The notes under the pieces were generated by a model that saw only the letters and a program-made list of their open reading frames with translations, did no database searches and had not been told where the DNA came from. The position numbers were made by a program, and so were the translations under genes. 26,358 nt of DNA, taken from Erysipelotrichaceae bacterium. Lineage in GTDB: Bacteria > Bacillota_I > Bacilli_A > Erysipelotrichales > Erysipelotrichaceae. Below are positions 7,401 to 15,047 of the stretch, piece by piece (the first letter of the stretch is position 1; each line of letters starts with the position of its first letter). Location of the stretch: contig DXZE01000002.1 of assembly GCA_019415435.1 (NCBI GenBank), positions 58,782 through 85,139 of the forward strand, read 5' to 3'.

Positions 7401-8853
7401 CGAAAGTCGCATTATGGGCTACAAGTACATCATCCCCTATCCACTCACGGATGATATCTGTACACTCACTCCATGGCTTGGCATCCGCTACCATATCATT
7501 TGTGATATTGGTCTTGTTTGTAATGTATCCCGGAATCGGGAATGGCGGCTTTACAAACATCTGAAGACGATCTGTTACACCGCCATTCTTTAACTTAACT
7601 GCACCAAATTCTATGATGGAATCATAGTAGGCACTAAGACCGGTTGTCTCTAAGTCAAAGGATACGTATTCCACATCATCGATTGGATCATCTGTCGCAT
7701 TTCTCACGATTAACAGACGGTCATCGGCCATGTTGACTTCACATCCAAAACCAACCTTGAATGCTCTGTCAGGATCACTCTTTTTTAAAGAGGCTGCTTG
7801 ATTATAAGCTTTTACAAAGGACTGTACATCCGCATGGTCTGTAATAACGACACCAGGCTGACCGATGTTCCAGACATAATCCACAATGTCTCTGACATCA
7901 CATACACCATCCATTTCAGACATGTATGTATGCATATGGAATTCCACTCTCTTTTTATCGGCAGTATCCACAGGATTCTTCTTTTCCAGTTTGGTGATTT
8001 CCTGTGCCATGCATACTAAATCTTTGGAAAAATTATCATAGTCTATTTTTCCATAGATTCTGACTCTGTCCCCAACACCTACTTCTTTTAGTACTTCTCT
8101 GGTTAAGCCATGGCCTTCAAAACGTTTGACAATGATGGCATCTGTACCATCATAAACAGAAAGCTGCTGGATGATTCTGCCGGTCTTCTTTATTTCAGTA
8201 TCTTCTTCATCGAAAATATCACATTCAAACTGAATGTCATTAATCGGATCCTGGATGTCCTTTAAATCTATTCTTGTATAGTCTTCAAGCTTTGTACGAT
8301 AATAGCTTTTCTTCTGAGGATGTGGTGCTGGTGCAGGAGTAGGATCAGGGAGTTTGTTCATGACTACTTCCTTAACCTGTACCTGTTCAGGTTCCTTGAC
8401 AACACATTCTGCATGAATGTCATTACAGCCAATGCTATTGAGATATTTTTCAATACCATCCAGATATGCAGAAGCCTGTTGTAAGGAAAGCTCATCATTC
8501 ATTAAGAAACGAATGGTATTCTTATCAGAATCATAGGTAAAAACATTCTCTGCGACTAATGCATAATCTGGCGAAATTCTGGCAAAATAGCTCAGATAAT
8601 TACGGATTTCACCTGCATTCACAGAAGGATGATCACACTGTACATGGATCACGGTCTTTGATCCGGTAATATTTTCAATCTGATAGGCAATACCACTGTA
8701 TGTCGCAAAAGGAAGCACAGAGTCATTGCGCAGATCCATTTCTAACCGGTTATCTTCACGATAAAAACGGACTGCCATAACTTCGCACTGATCCAGATGA
8801 TCTAATCCATTGCATAAGATGCCATCAGCTATATCTTTTAATAACAGACTCAT
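4495..8853 (-). CDS. polC: DNA polymerase III alpha subunit, PolC type
   Basis: The replicative polymerase of low-GC Gram-positive bacteria; 1452 residues from the ATG at 8853. Domains in order: N-terminal domain (about 1-190); OB fold (about 215-300, ending in VRIYGKIDYDNF); PHP domain with HMHTYMSEMDG and ITDHAD; an inserted DEDDh proofreading exonuclease starting SFDLETTG; the rest of PHP (SDAHY); and the polymerase core with GSRGSVGSSF, a CPKC/CPKC zinc motif, PDIDLNFS and FDILGHVDP aspartates. The protein ends in QMSLF, a clamp-binding motif for DnaN. The frame reaches back to 8883, but a TATAAT box at 8866-8871 lies between the two ATGs. Neither ATG has a Shine-Dalgarno site, so the start is uncertain. 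The stop overlaps that of the convergent membrane protein gene by 4 bases. Confidence 0.97.
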   Translation of the reverse strand: MSLLLKDIADGILCNGLDHLDQCEVMAVRFYREDNRLEMDLRNDSVLPFATYSGIAYQIENITGSKTVIHVQCDHPSVNAGEIRNYLSYFARISPDYALVAENVFTYDSDKNTIRFLMNDELSLQQASAYLDGIEKYLNSIGCNDIHAECVVKEPEQVQVKEVVMNKLPDPTPAPAPHPQKKSYYRTKLEDYTRIDLKDIQDPINDIQFECDIFDEEDTEIKKTGRIIQQLSVYDGTDAIIVKRFEGHGLTREVLKEVGVGDRVRIYGKIDYDNFSKDLVCMAQEITKLEKKNPVDTADKKRVEFHMHTYMSEMDGVCDVRDIVDYVWNIGQPGVVITDHADVQSFVKAYNQAASLKKSDPDRAFKVGFGCEVNMADDRLLIVRNATDDPIDDVEYVSFDLETTGLSAYYDSIIEFGAVKLKNGGVTDRLQMFVKPPFPIPGYITNKTNITNDMVADAKPWSECTDIIREWIGDDVLVAHNATFDYNFMNEENRRIGKPAFTNTTIDTLDMARAVLRNRRAYRLGNISRYYKVPYDEEVAHRADYDAEALAGVFLCLLKDARTQCGVQTIRDLQEKTQDDDVFSKVRRSHACVIVKNQQGMKDLYELVSKSNTKTLAVMGKASSKEGTDVAAEARVLREDIQKRRDNLLVGSACLNGELFEMACNGDDRRLEECMKFYDYVELQPLGNYSTSIVRGSIPSLDRLKDVQKRIIKMAQKLDIPVIADSDAHYCTRDQKIFRDVYIMSQGVGGATHPLYIRDEALRRRTKNPDQHIRFTEEMKKEFSWLEDEDLVNKIVVENPLKLFEQLDEKVRPVPSGTFPPHIENSGEKLRHICETTAKNLYEYEGKVPSEVTDRLEMELDNIIRNGYDVHYYIAHLLVKKSNEDGYVVGSRGSVGSSFTATMSGITEVNALKPHYLCPKCHYSEWLDDPSIKSGFDLPDKKCPKCGAIMKGNGHNIPFQTFLGFNADKVPDIDLNFSNEYQWRAHEFIKEVFGEDHAFRAGTIGTVAEKTAYGYVSGYCEKMGIDNMRRTMKDYLAKGCQNVKRTTGQHPGGIIIVPDEYDAEDFTPVQYPANDPNSAWLTTHYDFHDIHDNVLKFDILGHVDPTAVRLLQRIANVKPMDIPMNDPETLSLFYTDEALKADPRIYKKETGALGLPEFGTRTTRHVLEETRPHKFSELVMISGLSHGTDVWAGNAEALVQAGHPLSETIACRDDIMTYLLEKKLEPIDAFKTMEDVRKGRGLRPDQVENMKAHNVPDWYIESCKKIKYMFPKAHAVAYVMMAVRMAWYKVHEPIHFYIQFFTCRCDAYEIETMVKGIDAVRARMQDISTRQAERNPVNPVTNKEKALYDTLEVCEELYARGFKIKNVDLYKSKATEFIADPDDDKAIIPPFTVIDGLGANVAKSVEAARKNAEFLSKEDLEKRTQLSATLIKKMDSMGILEGMQDRNQMSLF

Positions 8854-8865
8854 AATACAGATGAC

Positions 8866-8871
8866 ATTATA
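8866..8871 (-). promoter_or_regulatory. Possible polC -10 box, giving a very short leader
   Basis: TATAAT on the minus strand ends 12 bases before the polC ATG at 8853, so a start 6-8 bases downstream would leave a leader of about 5 bases. The -35 is weak (CTGCTT at 17 bases). It follows the galK terminator. Confidence 0.4.
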
Positions 8872-8905
8872 AAACAGAAACATGCAAAAAGCAGTCTTGA
8901 CATAG

Positions 8906-8934
8906 AAAAAGACGTTTTGTATAAAACGCCTTTT
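8906..8934 (-). terminator. Intrinsic terminator after galK
   Basis: On the minus strand GGCGTTTT (8923-8930) pairs with AAAACGTC (8911-8918), with one G-U pair and a 4-base loop. The stem is flanked by A-tracts and T-tracts and is followed by five T (8906-8910). It ends the recG-rnc-galK unit and separates it from polC. Confidence 0.8.
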
Positions 8935-8946
8935 CCTTGAAATTCA

Positions 8947-10221
8947 TTATTCTACGCGGATACCACCGACTTCACGGATACGCAGGATATAGCAGCATCC
9001 TTTGCCAAATGCACTTTCCATCGTCTTGATGTAGGTATCTCTCTTTTCATGCTTTACATATGCCTGAATGGTTCCGGCAAAGCCACCGCCATGGACACGG
9101 TAAGCACCATCTTCACCAATGACATATTCACTTAAGGCAAGACCTACCGCAACCGCCTGATGCTTGTCATCACCAGGAGCACTGATGTTCTGCAAGTACA
9201 TCCAGGAAGAACGGCCAGACTCACGCACAAGTTTTAAGAAAGTCTTGATATCCTTTTTATTTAATGCCTTTGCCTCATCTTCGGCACGCTGTGTTTCATT
9301 GACAAAGTGATAGGCTCTTAAGAAAGCACGGTCACCACACTTTTCACGGATTTCTGCCACATGGGAAATGACATCTTCCTTACTGACTTCACCTAAGACC
9401 TTATGACCTAATACTTCTGCGACCGAACGCATCTCAGCTGGTACCTTGGAATATTCATCAGAAAGATCCGCATGGGATGCCTTGACATCTGTCAGAATCA
9501 GATCATAGCCATAATCAGCCGGATTAAAGTCTACTTTTCTAACGATTGGATTTTCAGGATCCTTGAAGTCCATGAAGGCAAAAGAACCTACCGAACAAGA
9601 CATCTGATCCAGAAGACCGGAAGCTTTCATGAAATAAACATTTTCAGAATACTGACCGATCTTTGCGATATCTTCAGAAGATACCTTGTTATCGTTATAC
9701 AGATCATTGAAGACGGTGCCTAACAATACTTCAAAGGCTGCCGAAGATGACATGCCGCCGCCCGGTATAACATCACTTTCTGCATAGCATTCAAAGCCGC
9801 CTGCTTTATACCCACGCTTGTTTAAACCAGCTGCTACACCTCTGATTAAAGCCTCGGTAGAGTTCTTCTCATCCGGATGAACTTCCAGGTCACTTACATC
9901 TACAGGTTTTACTTCAAAGCCCCTGGATGCGTATCTGACAACATTGTCATCTGTAGGAATAACAACTGCTACTACATCCAGGTTTAAGGAAGCACCTACT
10001 ACCTTACCAAGCTGATGATCGGTATGATTTCCACCGACCTCAGTACGGCCTGGGGCAGAATAGATTCTCGCTTCCTGATCACCATAAAGCTTTAATGCTT
10101 TGGCAAGAATGTCATCATAGCGTTTCCTCTGTTCCATGATGTCCAAGGCACCATAGAGCTTCAGAAACTTTTCATCAAGCATGCCGTCAATGACATAAGT
10201 ACGCATTTCTGTAATTTTCAT
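8947..10221 (-). CDS. galK: Galactokinase-like GHMP sugar kinase
   Basis: A 424-residue GHMP-superfamily kinase. The ATG at 10221 is preferred over a GTG at 10230 because AGAGGTG lies 6 bases before it. Three family motifs are present: motif 1 APGRTEVGGNHTDHQ (residues 56-70), motif 2 PGGGMSSSAAFE (ATP phosphate loop) and motif 3 VHGGGFAGT. The catalytic-base aspartate is probably in SGLLDQMSCSVG. In typical galactokinases motif 1 reads GxxNLIGEHTDY; here the sugar-contacting Glu is Asn65 and the Tyr after HTD is His69. The N-terminus is also about 30 residues longer than in E. coli GalK. This variant is common among Clostridia and Erysipelotrichia annotated as galactokinase, but the substrate may differ. 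It lies 15 bases after rnc and is probably translated from the same mRNA; no other Leloir genes are nearby. Confidence 0.85.
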   Translation of the reverse strand: MKITEMRTYVIDGMLDEKFLKLYGALDIMEQRKRYDDILAKALKLYGDQEARIYSAPGRTEVGGNHTDHQLGKVVGASLNLDVVAVVIPTDDNVVRYASRGFEVKPVDVSDLEVHPDEKNSTEALIRGVAAGLNKRGYKAGGFECYAESDVIPGGGMSSSAAFEVLLGTVFNDLYNDNKVSSEDIAKIGQYSENVYFMKASGLLDQMSCSVGSFAFMDFKDPENPIVRKVDFNPADYGYDLILTDVKASHADLSDEYSKVPAEMRSVAEVLGHKVLGEVSKEDVISHVAEIREKCGDRAFLRAYHFVNETQRAEDEAKALNKKDIKTFLKLVRESGRSSWMYLQNISAPGDDKHQAVAVGLALSEYVIGEDGAYRVHGGGFAGTIQAYVKHEKRDTYIKTMESAFGKGCCYILRIREVGGIRVE

Positions 10222-10236
10222 CGTCTTCACCTCTTA

Positions 10237-10911
10237 CTATTTTGCTAGTTTCGCGAATGCATTTCTCGCTGCATTCTGTTCAGCCTGTTTCTTTGATACA
10301 CCACTGCCTGTTCCCATGACTAAACCATCCACCATGGCATTCATAACAAACTCCGGATTATTGGCAGGTCCTTTTTCACTGACTAATTCATAATGTACGG
10401 TACGTCTGGAATCAGCCTGTACATATTCCTGCAGCTTTGTCTTGTAATCATGAATGATACCGACATCCTCCGGATGTGCCAGGCGCGGTGTAATGCATTC
10501 ATTTAAAATATTATTTACAGCTGGCATTCCCTGATCCAGGAATAAGGCACCTAAGAAAGCTTCAAAGGCATCTGCGATAATCGCGTCCTTGTTGCGGCCG
10601 CCGCTTCTTTCTTCTCCGGTTCCAAGTAACAGGAAGTCATTTAAATGCATTTCACGGCCATAGATGGCAAGCGCCTTCTCACATACCAGCTGTGCTCTTA
10701 ATCTTGTCATCTGACCTTCGCTGAGGTTCAGAGGCCATATGGCATTACTGCTCCATAACTGCAATACCGCATCGCCCATGAATTCCAGCCGTTCATTATC
10801 GTGAAACTTCTTATGCTCATGTGCATAAGAAGAATGCATGAAAGCCTGATGAATCATTTTGTCATTGTTTACATGGATGCCTCTGCTCGCAAGCCATTCT
10901 GTAATATCCAT
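10237..10911 (-). CDS. rnc: Ribonuclease III
   Basis: Double-stranded RNA endonuclease for rRNA and mRNA processing; 224 residues. The frame opens at a TTG (10926) overlapping the recG stop, but AAGGTG lies 6 bases before the ATG at 10911, which I take as the start. The RNase III signature NERLEFMGDAVL spans residues 39-50 and carries the first catalytic acidic residues. The second acidic pair is in DAFEAFLGALFLDQG. The C-terminal double-stranded RNA binding domain runs from DYKTKLQEYVQ to the end and has the KKQAEQNAARNAF helix. The start is 11 bases after recG, so the two are co-transcribed. In Bacillus, rnc also lies downstream of recG but with fatty acid genes (fapR-plsX-fabD-fabG-acpA) between; these are missing here. 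Confidence 0.96.
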   Translation of the reverse strand: MDITEWLASRGIHVNNDKMIHQAFMHSSYAHEHKKFHDNERLEFMGDAVLQLWSSNAIWPLNLSEGQMTRLRAQLVCEKALAIYGREMHLNDFLLLGTGEERSGGRNKDAIIADAFEAFLGALFLDQGMPAVNNILNECITPRLAHPEDVGIIHDYKTKLQEYVQADSRRTVHYELVSEKGPANNPEFVMNAMVDGLVMGTGSGVSKKQAEQNAARNAFAKLAK

Positions 10912-10922
10912 TGTGTACACCT

Positions 10923-12935
10923 TCAATCTATATACCTGCTTTGTTCAGTATTTCTTTTTCTGCATACTTCAATAATTGCCATGAAGTCAGGATTATCTGA
11001 ATGCTGAACAATTTCTTTAGCATCATTCTGCGCTGCGTGGATCATATTTGTATCTTCGGCAAGATTACCAAGCATGAAGTCAGGCAGACCACTTTGTCTC
11101 GTACCCAGTATATCACCTGGTCCCCTTAATCGTAAATCTTCATACGAAATCTCAAAGCCATTATTAGACTTCACCAGTACATTTAAACGTTCTTTAACAG
11201 CCGGATCCTTACTTTCTGTCAATAGCCAGCAATGCCCTTTCTCATTACCTCTCTGGATACGTCCTCTTAGCTGATGCAGTTGGGAAAGACCGAATCTGTC
11301 TGCATCATAGATAATCATACCGGTCGCATTGACTACATTCATACCAACTTCTACAACTGTAGTAGAAACAAGTACCTGAGTCTTGTTTTCCGCAAAGTCT
11401 TTCATGACAGTTTCTTTTTCTTCTGATGACATGCGTCCATGCAGCATGGAAACCTTGTAAGACTTGAAAAGCTTTGTTAATGCATTGGTTGTATCCTGTA
11501 CATTACGGGCATGGTAGTCTTCATTCTTGTCTACAGCAGCACATATCACATACAGCTGATGTCCTTTATAAAGAATATCTTCTACCTCCTGCAATACCGA
11601 GCGGAAGCTGTTTTCTTCAATGAGTTTTGTCTCTGGTGTAATCCTTCCTTTCGGCATGGTTTCAATTGTAGAGATATCCATATCCCCATATAAGGCTGAT
11701 GCCAGGGTTCTTGGAATCGGGGTAGCACTCATCAAAAGAAAGTCAGGATTATTTCCTTTCATACGTAATGCCTTTCGCTGTTCTACACCAAAGCGCTGCT
11801 GCTCATCTGCGACAACCAGACCCGGATCATGAAAGATAACATCTTCCTGTAACAAGGCATGGGTTCCGATCAGGATGTCACAGGTACCATCTTTCACATC
11901 TTCCAATATCTGACTTCTCGTATCTTTACTTAACCCGGAATACAGTACTTCTATCTTTAAGGAAGTATCATGAAACATGGATGTTAAAGAATCATAATGC
12001 TGTCTTGCAAGAATTTCCGTTGGTGCAAGTAAAGCCCCCTGTCTTCCTGCCTCAGCGCATGCATATAAGGCAAGTGCAGCTACAGCTGTCTTGCCACAGC
12101 CTACATCTCCCTGAATCAGACGATACATCGGATGGATACTGCTCATGTCATGAAGAATATCCTTTAATGCCTGTTTCTGGTCTCTGGTAAGTTCAAAAGG
12201 AAGTGAAGCTATCATTGCCTGTACTTTCTTTTCATCAATGTGTACAGGCTGTTTATAGATGCTGTATTGTTCATCTTCTTTGATTAATGCCGCAGAAGTA
12301 AAGTAATGCAGAAACTCATCATATTTTAATGTTCTTCTTGCACTGATGACATCTGATTCAGAAGAAGGAAAATGGATTCTTCGTAAAGCTTCACTTTTTC
12401 TTAATAAACGATAATGAGAGATATACTTTTCTGGTACATCATCATAGATTTCATTCTGCAAGGTTTCATAAACCTGATGAATGACAGCCCGGATGGTTCT
12501 CTGCTGGATGCCTTCCTTGGTGGCATAGACGGGTGTAATCGGATCATGATCTTTCAAAGGTTTTAAATCATAGTTAGTGGCGGTAACCTTACTGCCTCCT
12601 TGATAAATACCCTGAACGGTAATAAGCTGTCCTTCTTTTAAACGGGAAGCCCATGGTCTGTTAAAGATTGTAATCTTGATGATACGATCCTGCATTTCTA
12701 CATCAAAATAAGATGTTGTGAGATAGCCATGTTTCCAATTGGATATCTTTGAAGCTACAGAAGCTTCAAAGACTACCTTTTCCTTAAGCTGCCAGTCTTC
12801 AAATGGTTTTGCCTGCATGATGTCATAACGGTATGGGTAATAGGAAAACAAGGCATCGGTATCATAGATACCAAGCTTATGCATGGCTTCAATGCGTTTT
12901 GGCGTTAATTTTAGTGATTTATCCTGCAGATCCAT
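10923..12935 (-). CDS. recG: ATP-dependent DNA helicase RecG
   Basis: Superfamily 2 helicase that regresses stalled forks and branch-migrates Holliday junctions; 670 residues, the normal length. The N-terminal wedge domain contains an OB fold (about 50-130). The helicase core has the Walker A motif GDVGCGKT (276-283), a motif II reading DEQQRFG (377-383; usually DEQHRFG), SATPIPRT as motif III, and the C-terminal half with VSTTVVEVGMNV and QLRGRIQRG. The ATG at 12935 has no Shine-Dalgarno site, and an extended -10 box ends only 8 bases upstream, so translation may begin on a leaderless mRNA. The N-terminal residues LKLTPKRIEAMHKLGI align with the normal RecG start, so the ATG itself is credible. 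The gene follows the fakA terminator and heads the recG-rnc-galK unit. Confidence 0.97.
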   Translation of the reverse strand: MDLQDKSLKLTPKRIEAMHKLGIYDTDALFSYYPYRYDIMQAKPFEDWQLKEKVVFEASVASKISNWKHGYLTTSYFDVEMQDRIIKITIFNRPWASRLKEGQLITVQGIYQGGSKVTATNYDLKPLKDHDPITPVYATKEGIQQRTIRAVIHQVYETLQNEIYDDVPEKYISHYRLLRKSEALRRIHFPSSESDVISARRTLKYDEFLHYFTSAALIKEDEQYSIYKQPVHIDEKKVQAMIASLPFELTRDQKQALKDILHDMSSIHPMYRLIQGDVGCGKTAVAALALYACAEAGRQGALLAPTEILARQHYDSLTSMFHDTSLKIEVLYSGLSKDTRSQILEDVKDGTCDILIGTHALLQEDVIFHDPGLVVADEQQRFGVEQRKALRMKGNNPDFLLMSATPIPRTLASALYGDMDISTIETMPKGRITPETKLIEENSFRSVLQEVEDILYKGHQLYVICAAVDKNEDYHARNVQDTTNALTKLFKSYKVSMLHGRMSSEEKETVMKDFAENKTQVLVSTTVVEVGMNVVNATGMIIYDADRFGLSQLHQLRGRIQRGNEKGHCWLLTESKDPAVKERLNVLVKSNNGFEISYEDLRLRGPGDILGTRQSGLPDFMLGNLAEDTNMIHAAQNDAKEIVQHSDNPDFMAIIEVCRKRNTEQSRYID

Positions 12936-12943
12936 ATGTGTTC

Positions 12944-12952
12944 ATTATAACA
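12944..12952 (-). promoter_or_regulatory. Extended -10 promoter element for recG
   Basis: TGTTATAAT on the minus strand is a perfect extended -10 (TGn plus TATAAT). It follows the fakA terminator T-tract closely, and no good -35 is visible. Start sites 6-8 bases downstream would be only 1-3 bases before the recG ATG. Confidence 0.6.
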
Positions 12953-12961
12953 GAGACAAGA

Positions 12962-12993
12962 AAAAAAAGAGCACTGCATCAAACAGTACTCCT
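12962..12993 (-). terminator. Intrinsic terminator after fakA
   Basis: On the minus strand GAGTACTG and CAGTGCTC form an 8-bp stem (one G-U pair) with a 7-base loop, followed by eight T. It begins a few bases after the fakA stop codon and closes the yloU-fakA unit. Confidence 0.88.
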
Positions 12994-12998
12994 ATAGC

Positions 12999-14615
12999 TT
13001 ATTCAACACCAATTAAGAAACAGTATACTGGCTGACCGCCATCCTGGAGATCAACATCCACATCCCAATTGTCTTCAATGAATGTCTTCAGCTCTTCTGC
13101 CTCACTGTCCTTGGCATCTTCACCCTTTAACAGTGTGACAATCTCACTGTCATCATCCATCATTTTCTTGATGAGCTCTTTAGCTGTCTCTATCTTGTCC
13201 TTGGAAGTGATGACAATGTTCTTTTCAAGCAAGCCCATGTAATCACCTTCATGGATCTCTCTGCCGTCCACAACTGTATCCTTGATGGCATATGTGACAG
13301 AGCCACTCTTTACATGTTCTATAGCATCTGTCATAGCAGCCTTATTGCTTTCAAGATCATCATCAGGATTGAAGTTAATGCATGCACTTAATCCTTCTAA
13401 TAGAGACTTTGTAGGAAGAATGATAACATCTTTGTCTTCAATGACTTCTGCGGCCTGATTGGCAGCCATGATGATATTGGAGTTATTCGGCAATACAAAG
13501 ATATGGTTTGCATTAACCTTCTTAATAGCACTGACAATATCCTCTGTAGAAGGATTCATCGTCTGACCACCACTGACTACATAGTCAGTACGATAGTCTG
13601 TAAATAACTGCTTTAAGCCTTCACCAGCTGCGATGGAGATAATGCCGTATTCCTTCTTTTCTGTCTGTTCTTCCTTATCTTCTGTTTCATCGATAATGGA
13701 AGGATTCAGATTATCCTGGATATTTTCAATCTGTACCTTTGTGAAAACACCATATCTTTCCGCTAGCATTAATACTTCACCTGGCGTCATGGTATTAATA
13801 CGAACCGCAATGCCATCTTCTGATACTTTCAGAGTCAGATTGTTGCCAAGCTGTTCCGTGGATTTACGGAAACGGCCTTCATTGAATGACTTGGCATGTT
13901 TGCTGTCAAATTTCAGAATGAATTCTGTACGATAGCCGGACGCATGTTCGTTCTTTGTTTCTTTCTTTTCTTCTTCAACAGTTTCCTCAGTGACAGGCTT
14001 GCCATCGAGATACGCCATGAAACCTTCAAATACCTTGACTAAACCTGCACCACCTGAGTCTACACAATGTGCTTCCTTTAAGACAGGTAATAAATCAGGT
14101 GTTCTTGTAAGGGATGCTTCTGCCTCTTTTAATACGGCATCCATAACCTGATTGATATCCGCATCGCCATGATCTGTAAGATATGCAGAGCCTGCTTCAG
14201 AAGACTCTCTGATAACGGTCAGGATGGTCCCTTCCGTAGGTCTCATAACTGCTTTATAAGCAAGTTTGGAACCATTTAATAAAGCATCAGAGAATTCCTG
14301 TGCATTTAAGGAATCTCTTTCACCAATATACTGATAAATACCTCTGAAGATCTGGGAGAGAATAACACCAGAGTTACCTCTTGCGCCCATCAGAAGACCA
14401 CGGGATAGTGTCTTGGCAATGACTTTCAGATCATCAGAACCACTCTTCTGCACTTCACTGATACCATTTGTGAACGTTAATGACATATTTGTACCGGTAT
14501 CTCCATCAGGTACCGGGAATACATTCAACGCATCAATATCTTTCTTATGTGCATTCAGGTTATTGCATGCACTTATGAGCATGCCTTTGAATTCTTTACC
14601 ATTTATCTTTTCCAT
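12999..14615 (-). CDS. fakA: DAK2-domain protein, FakA/YloV family (fatty acid kinase-like)
   Basis: A 538-residue protein of the YloV/FakA family. FakA binds ATP through its N-terminal DhaL domain and phosphorylates fatty acids held by a FakB (DegV) partner, feeding phospholipid synthesis. The DhaL signature NVFPVPDGDTGTN (31-43) with its Mg-binding aspartates is intact, as are GARGNSGVI and the later DSGGAG. The C-terminal DegV-like domain is also present. In the middle domain, however, the usual GYCTEF is GYRTEF (Arg229) and the usual VHIHT is VRINT (Arg272, Asn274). These are the Cys and two His I recall as metal ligands important for S. aureus FakA. The start has a CAGGAGA site and lies 13 bases after yloU. 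No fakB gene is in the window. The family call is firm; fatty acid kinase activity is not certain. Confidence 0.9.
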   Translation of the reverse strand: MEKINGKEFKGMLISACNNLNAHKKDIDALNVFPVPDGDTGTNMSLTFTNGISEVQKSGSDDLKVIAKTLSRGLLMGARGNSGVILSQIFRGIYQYIGERDSLNAQEFSDALLNGSKLAYKAVMRPTEGTILTVIRESSEAGSAYLTDHGDADINQVMDAVLKEAEASLTRTPDLLPVLKEAHCVDSGGAGLVKVFEGFMAYLDGKPVTEETVEEEKKETKNEHASGYRTEFILKFDSKHAKSFNEGRFRKSTEQLGNNLTLKVSEDGIAVRINTMTPGEVLMLAERYGVFTKVQIENIQDNLNPSIIDETEDKEEQTEKKEYGIISIAAGEGLKQLFTDYRTDYVVSGGQTMNPSTEDIVSAIKKVNANHIFVLPNNSNIIMAANQAAEVIEDKDVIILPTKSLLEGLSACINFNPDDDLESNKAAMTDAIEHVKSGSVTYAIKDTVVDGREIHEGDYMGLLEKNIVITSKDKIETAKELIKKMMDDDSEIVTLLKGEDAKDSEAEELKTFIEDNWDVDVDLQDGGQPVYCFLIGVE

Positions 14616-14628
14616 TTACGTTCTCCTG

Positions 14629-14988
14629 TTAATTCAGCACGCGAACGCCCTGAACAAAGACGTTTACAGATAAAATATCCTGCTGTAATGTCTTTTCAAG
14701 AACGTATTTGACTTTTTTCTGTGCTTCACGGACTGCCTCGGTAATCTTGACGCCGAAACTGACGATAATATACAGATCCACAACAAGTCCGTTATCTGTG
14801 TCTTTGATTACTACGCCTCTGGCATAGTTTTCCTTCTTTAATAGTTCTGACCAGCCGTCTCTTAATACCTGCTTGCTGGCCATGCCGACAACACCATAGC
14901 ACTCTGTAATCACACCACCGGCTAATGAAGCTATTGCCTCATCAGATACAGAGATGCTTCCATAATTTGTTTTCTTTTCAACTGCCAT
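14629..14988 (-). CDS. yloU: Asp23/Gls24-family protein, YloU-like
   Basis: A 119-residue cytosolic protein of the Asp23 family (alkaline shock protein 23/YloU). The hallmarks are ISVSDEAIASLAGGVITECYGVVGMA near the start (broken here by the 20-residue limit: the core is AGGVITECYGVVGMA) and VVDLYIIVSFGVKITEAV in the middle, ending in VNVFVQGVRV. These proteins form filaments or associate with the membrane through partners in staphylococci; the role of YloU is unknown. AAGGAG precedes the ATG at 14988. It is followed 13 bases later by fakA, the same pair as yloU-yloV in Bacillus. A strong extended -10 promoter lies just upstream, so the pair can be expressed apart from ftsQ. Confidence 0.92.
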   Translation of the reverse strand: MAVEKKTNYGSISVSDEAIASLAGGVITECYGVVGMASKQVLRDGWSELLKKENYARGVVIKDTDNGLVVDLYIIVSFGVKITEAVREAQKKVKYVLEKTLQQDILSVNVFVQGVRVLN

Positions 14989-15014
14989 GAAATCAGCTCC
15001 TTAATAACTTATAA

Positions 15015-15043
15015 ATTATATCAGACAAACCCCACTTGCAACA
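15015..15043 (-). promoter_or_regulatory. Extended -10 promoter for yloU-fakA
   Basis: TGATATAAT (15015-15023) on the minus strand is a full extended -10 element. A partial -35 (GTTGCA or TGTTGC) lies 16-17 bases upstream. The -10 is about 27 bases before the yloU ATG and lies in the short gap after ftsQ, where no terminator hairpin is visible. Confidence 0.65.
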
Positions 15044-15047
15044 TCTT

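Noticed and set aside
10912..10926. TTG start of rnc overlapping the recG stop
   Set aside because: AAGGTG 6 bases before the ATG at 10911 is a better initiation signal.
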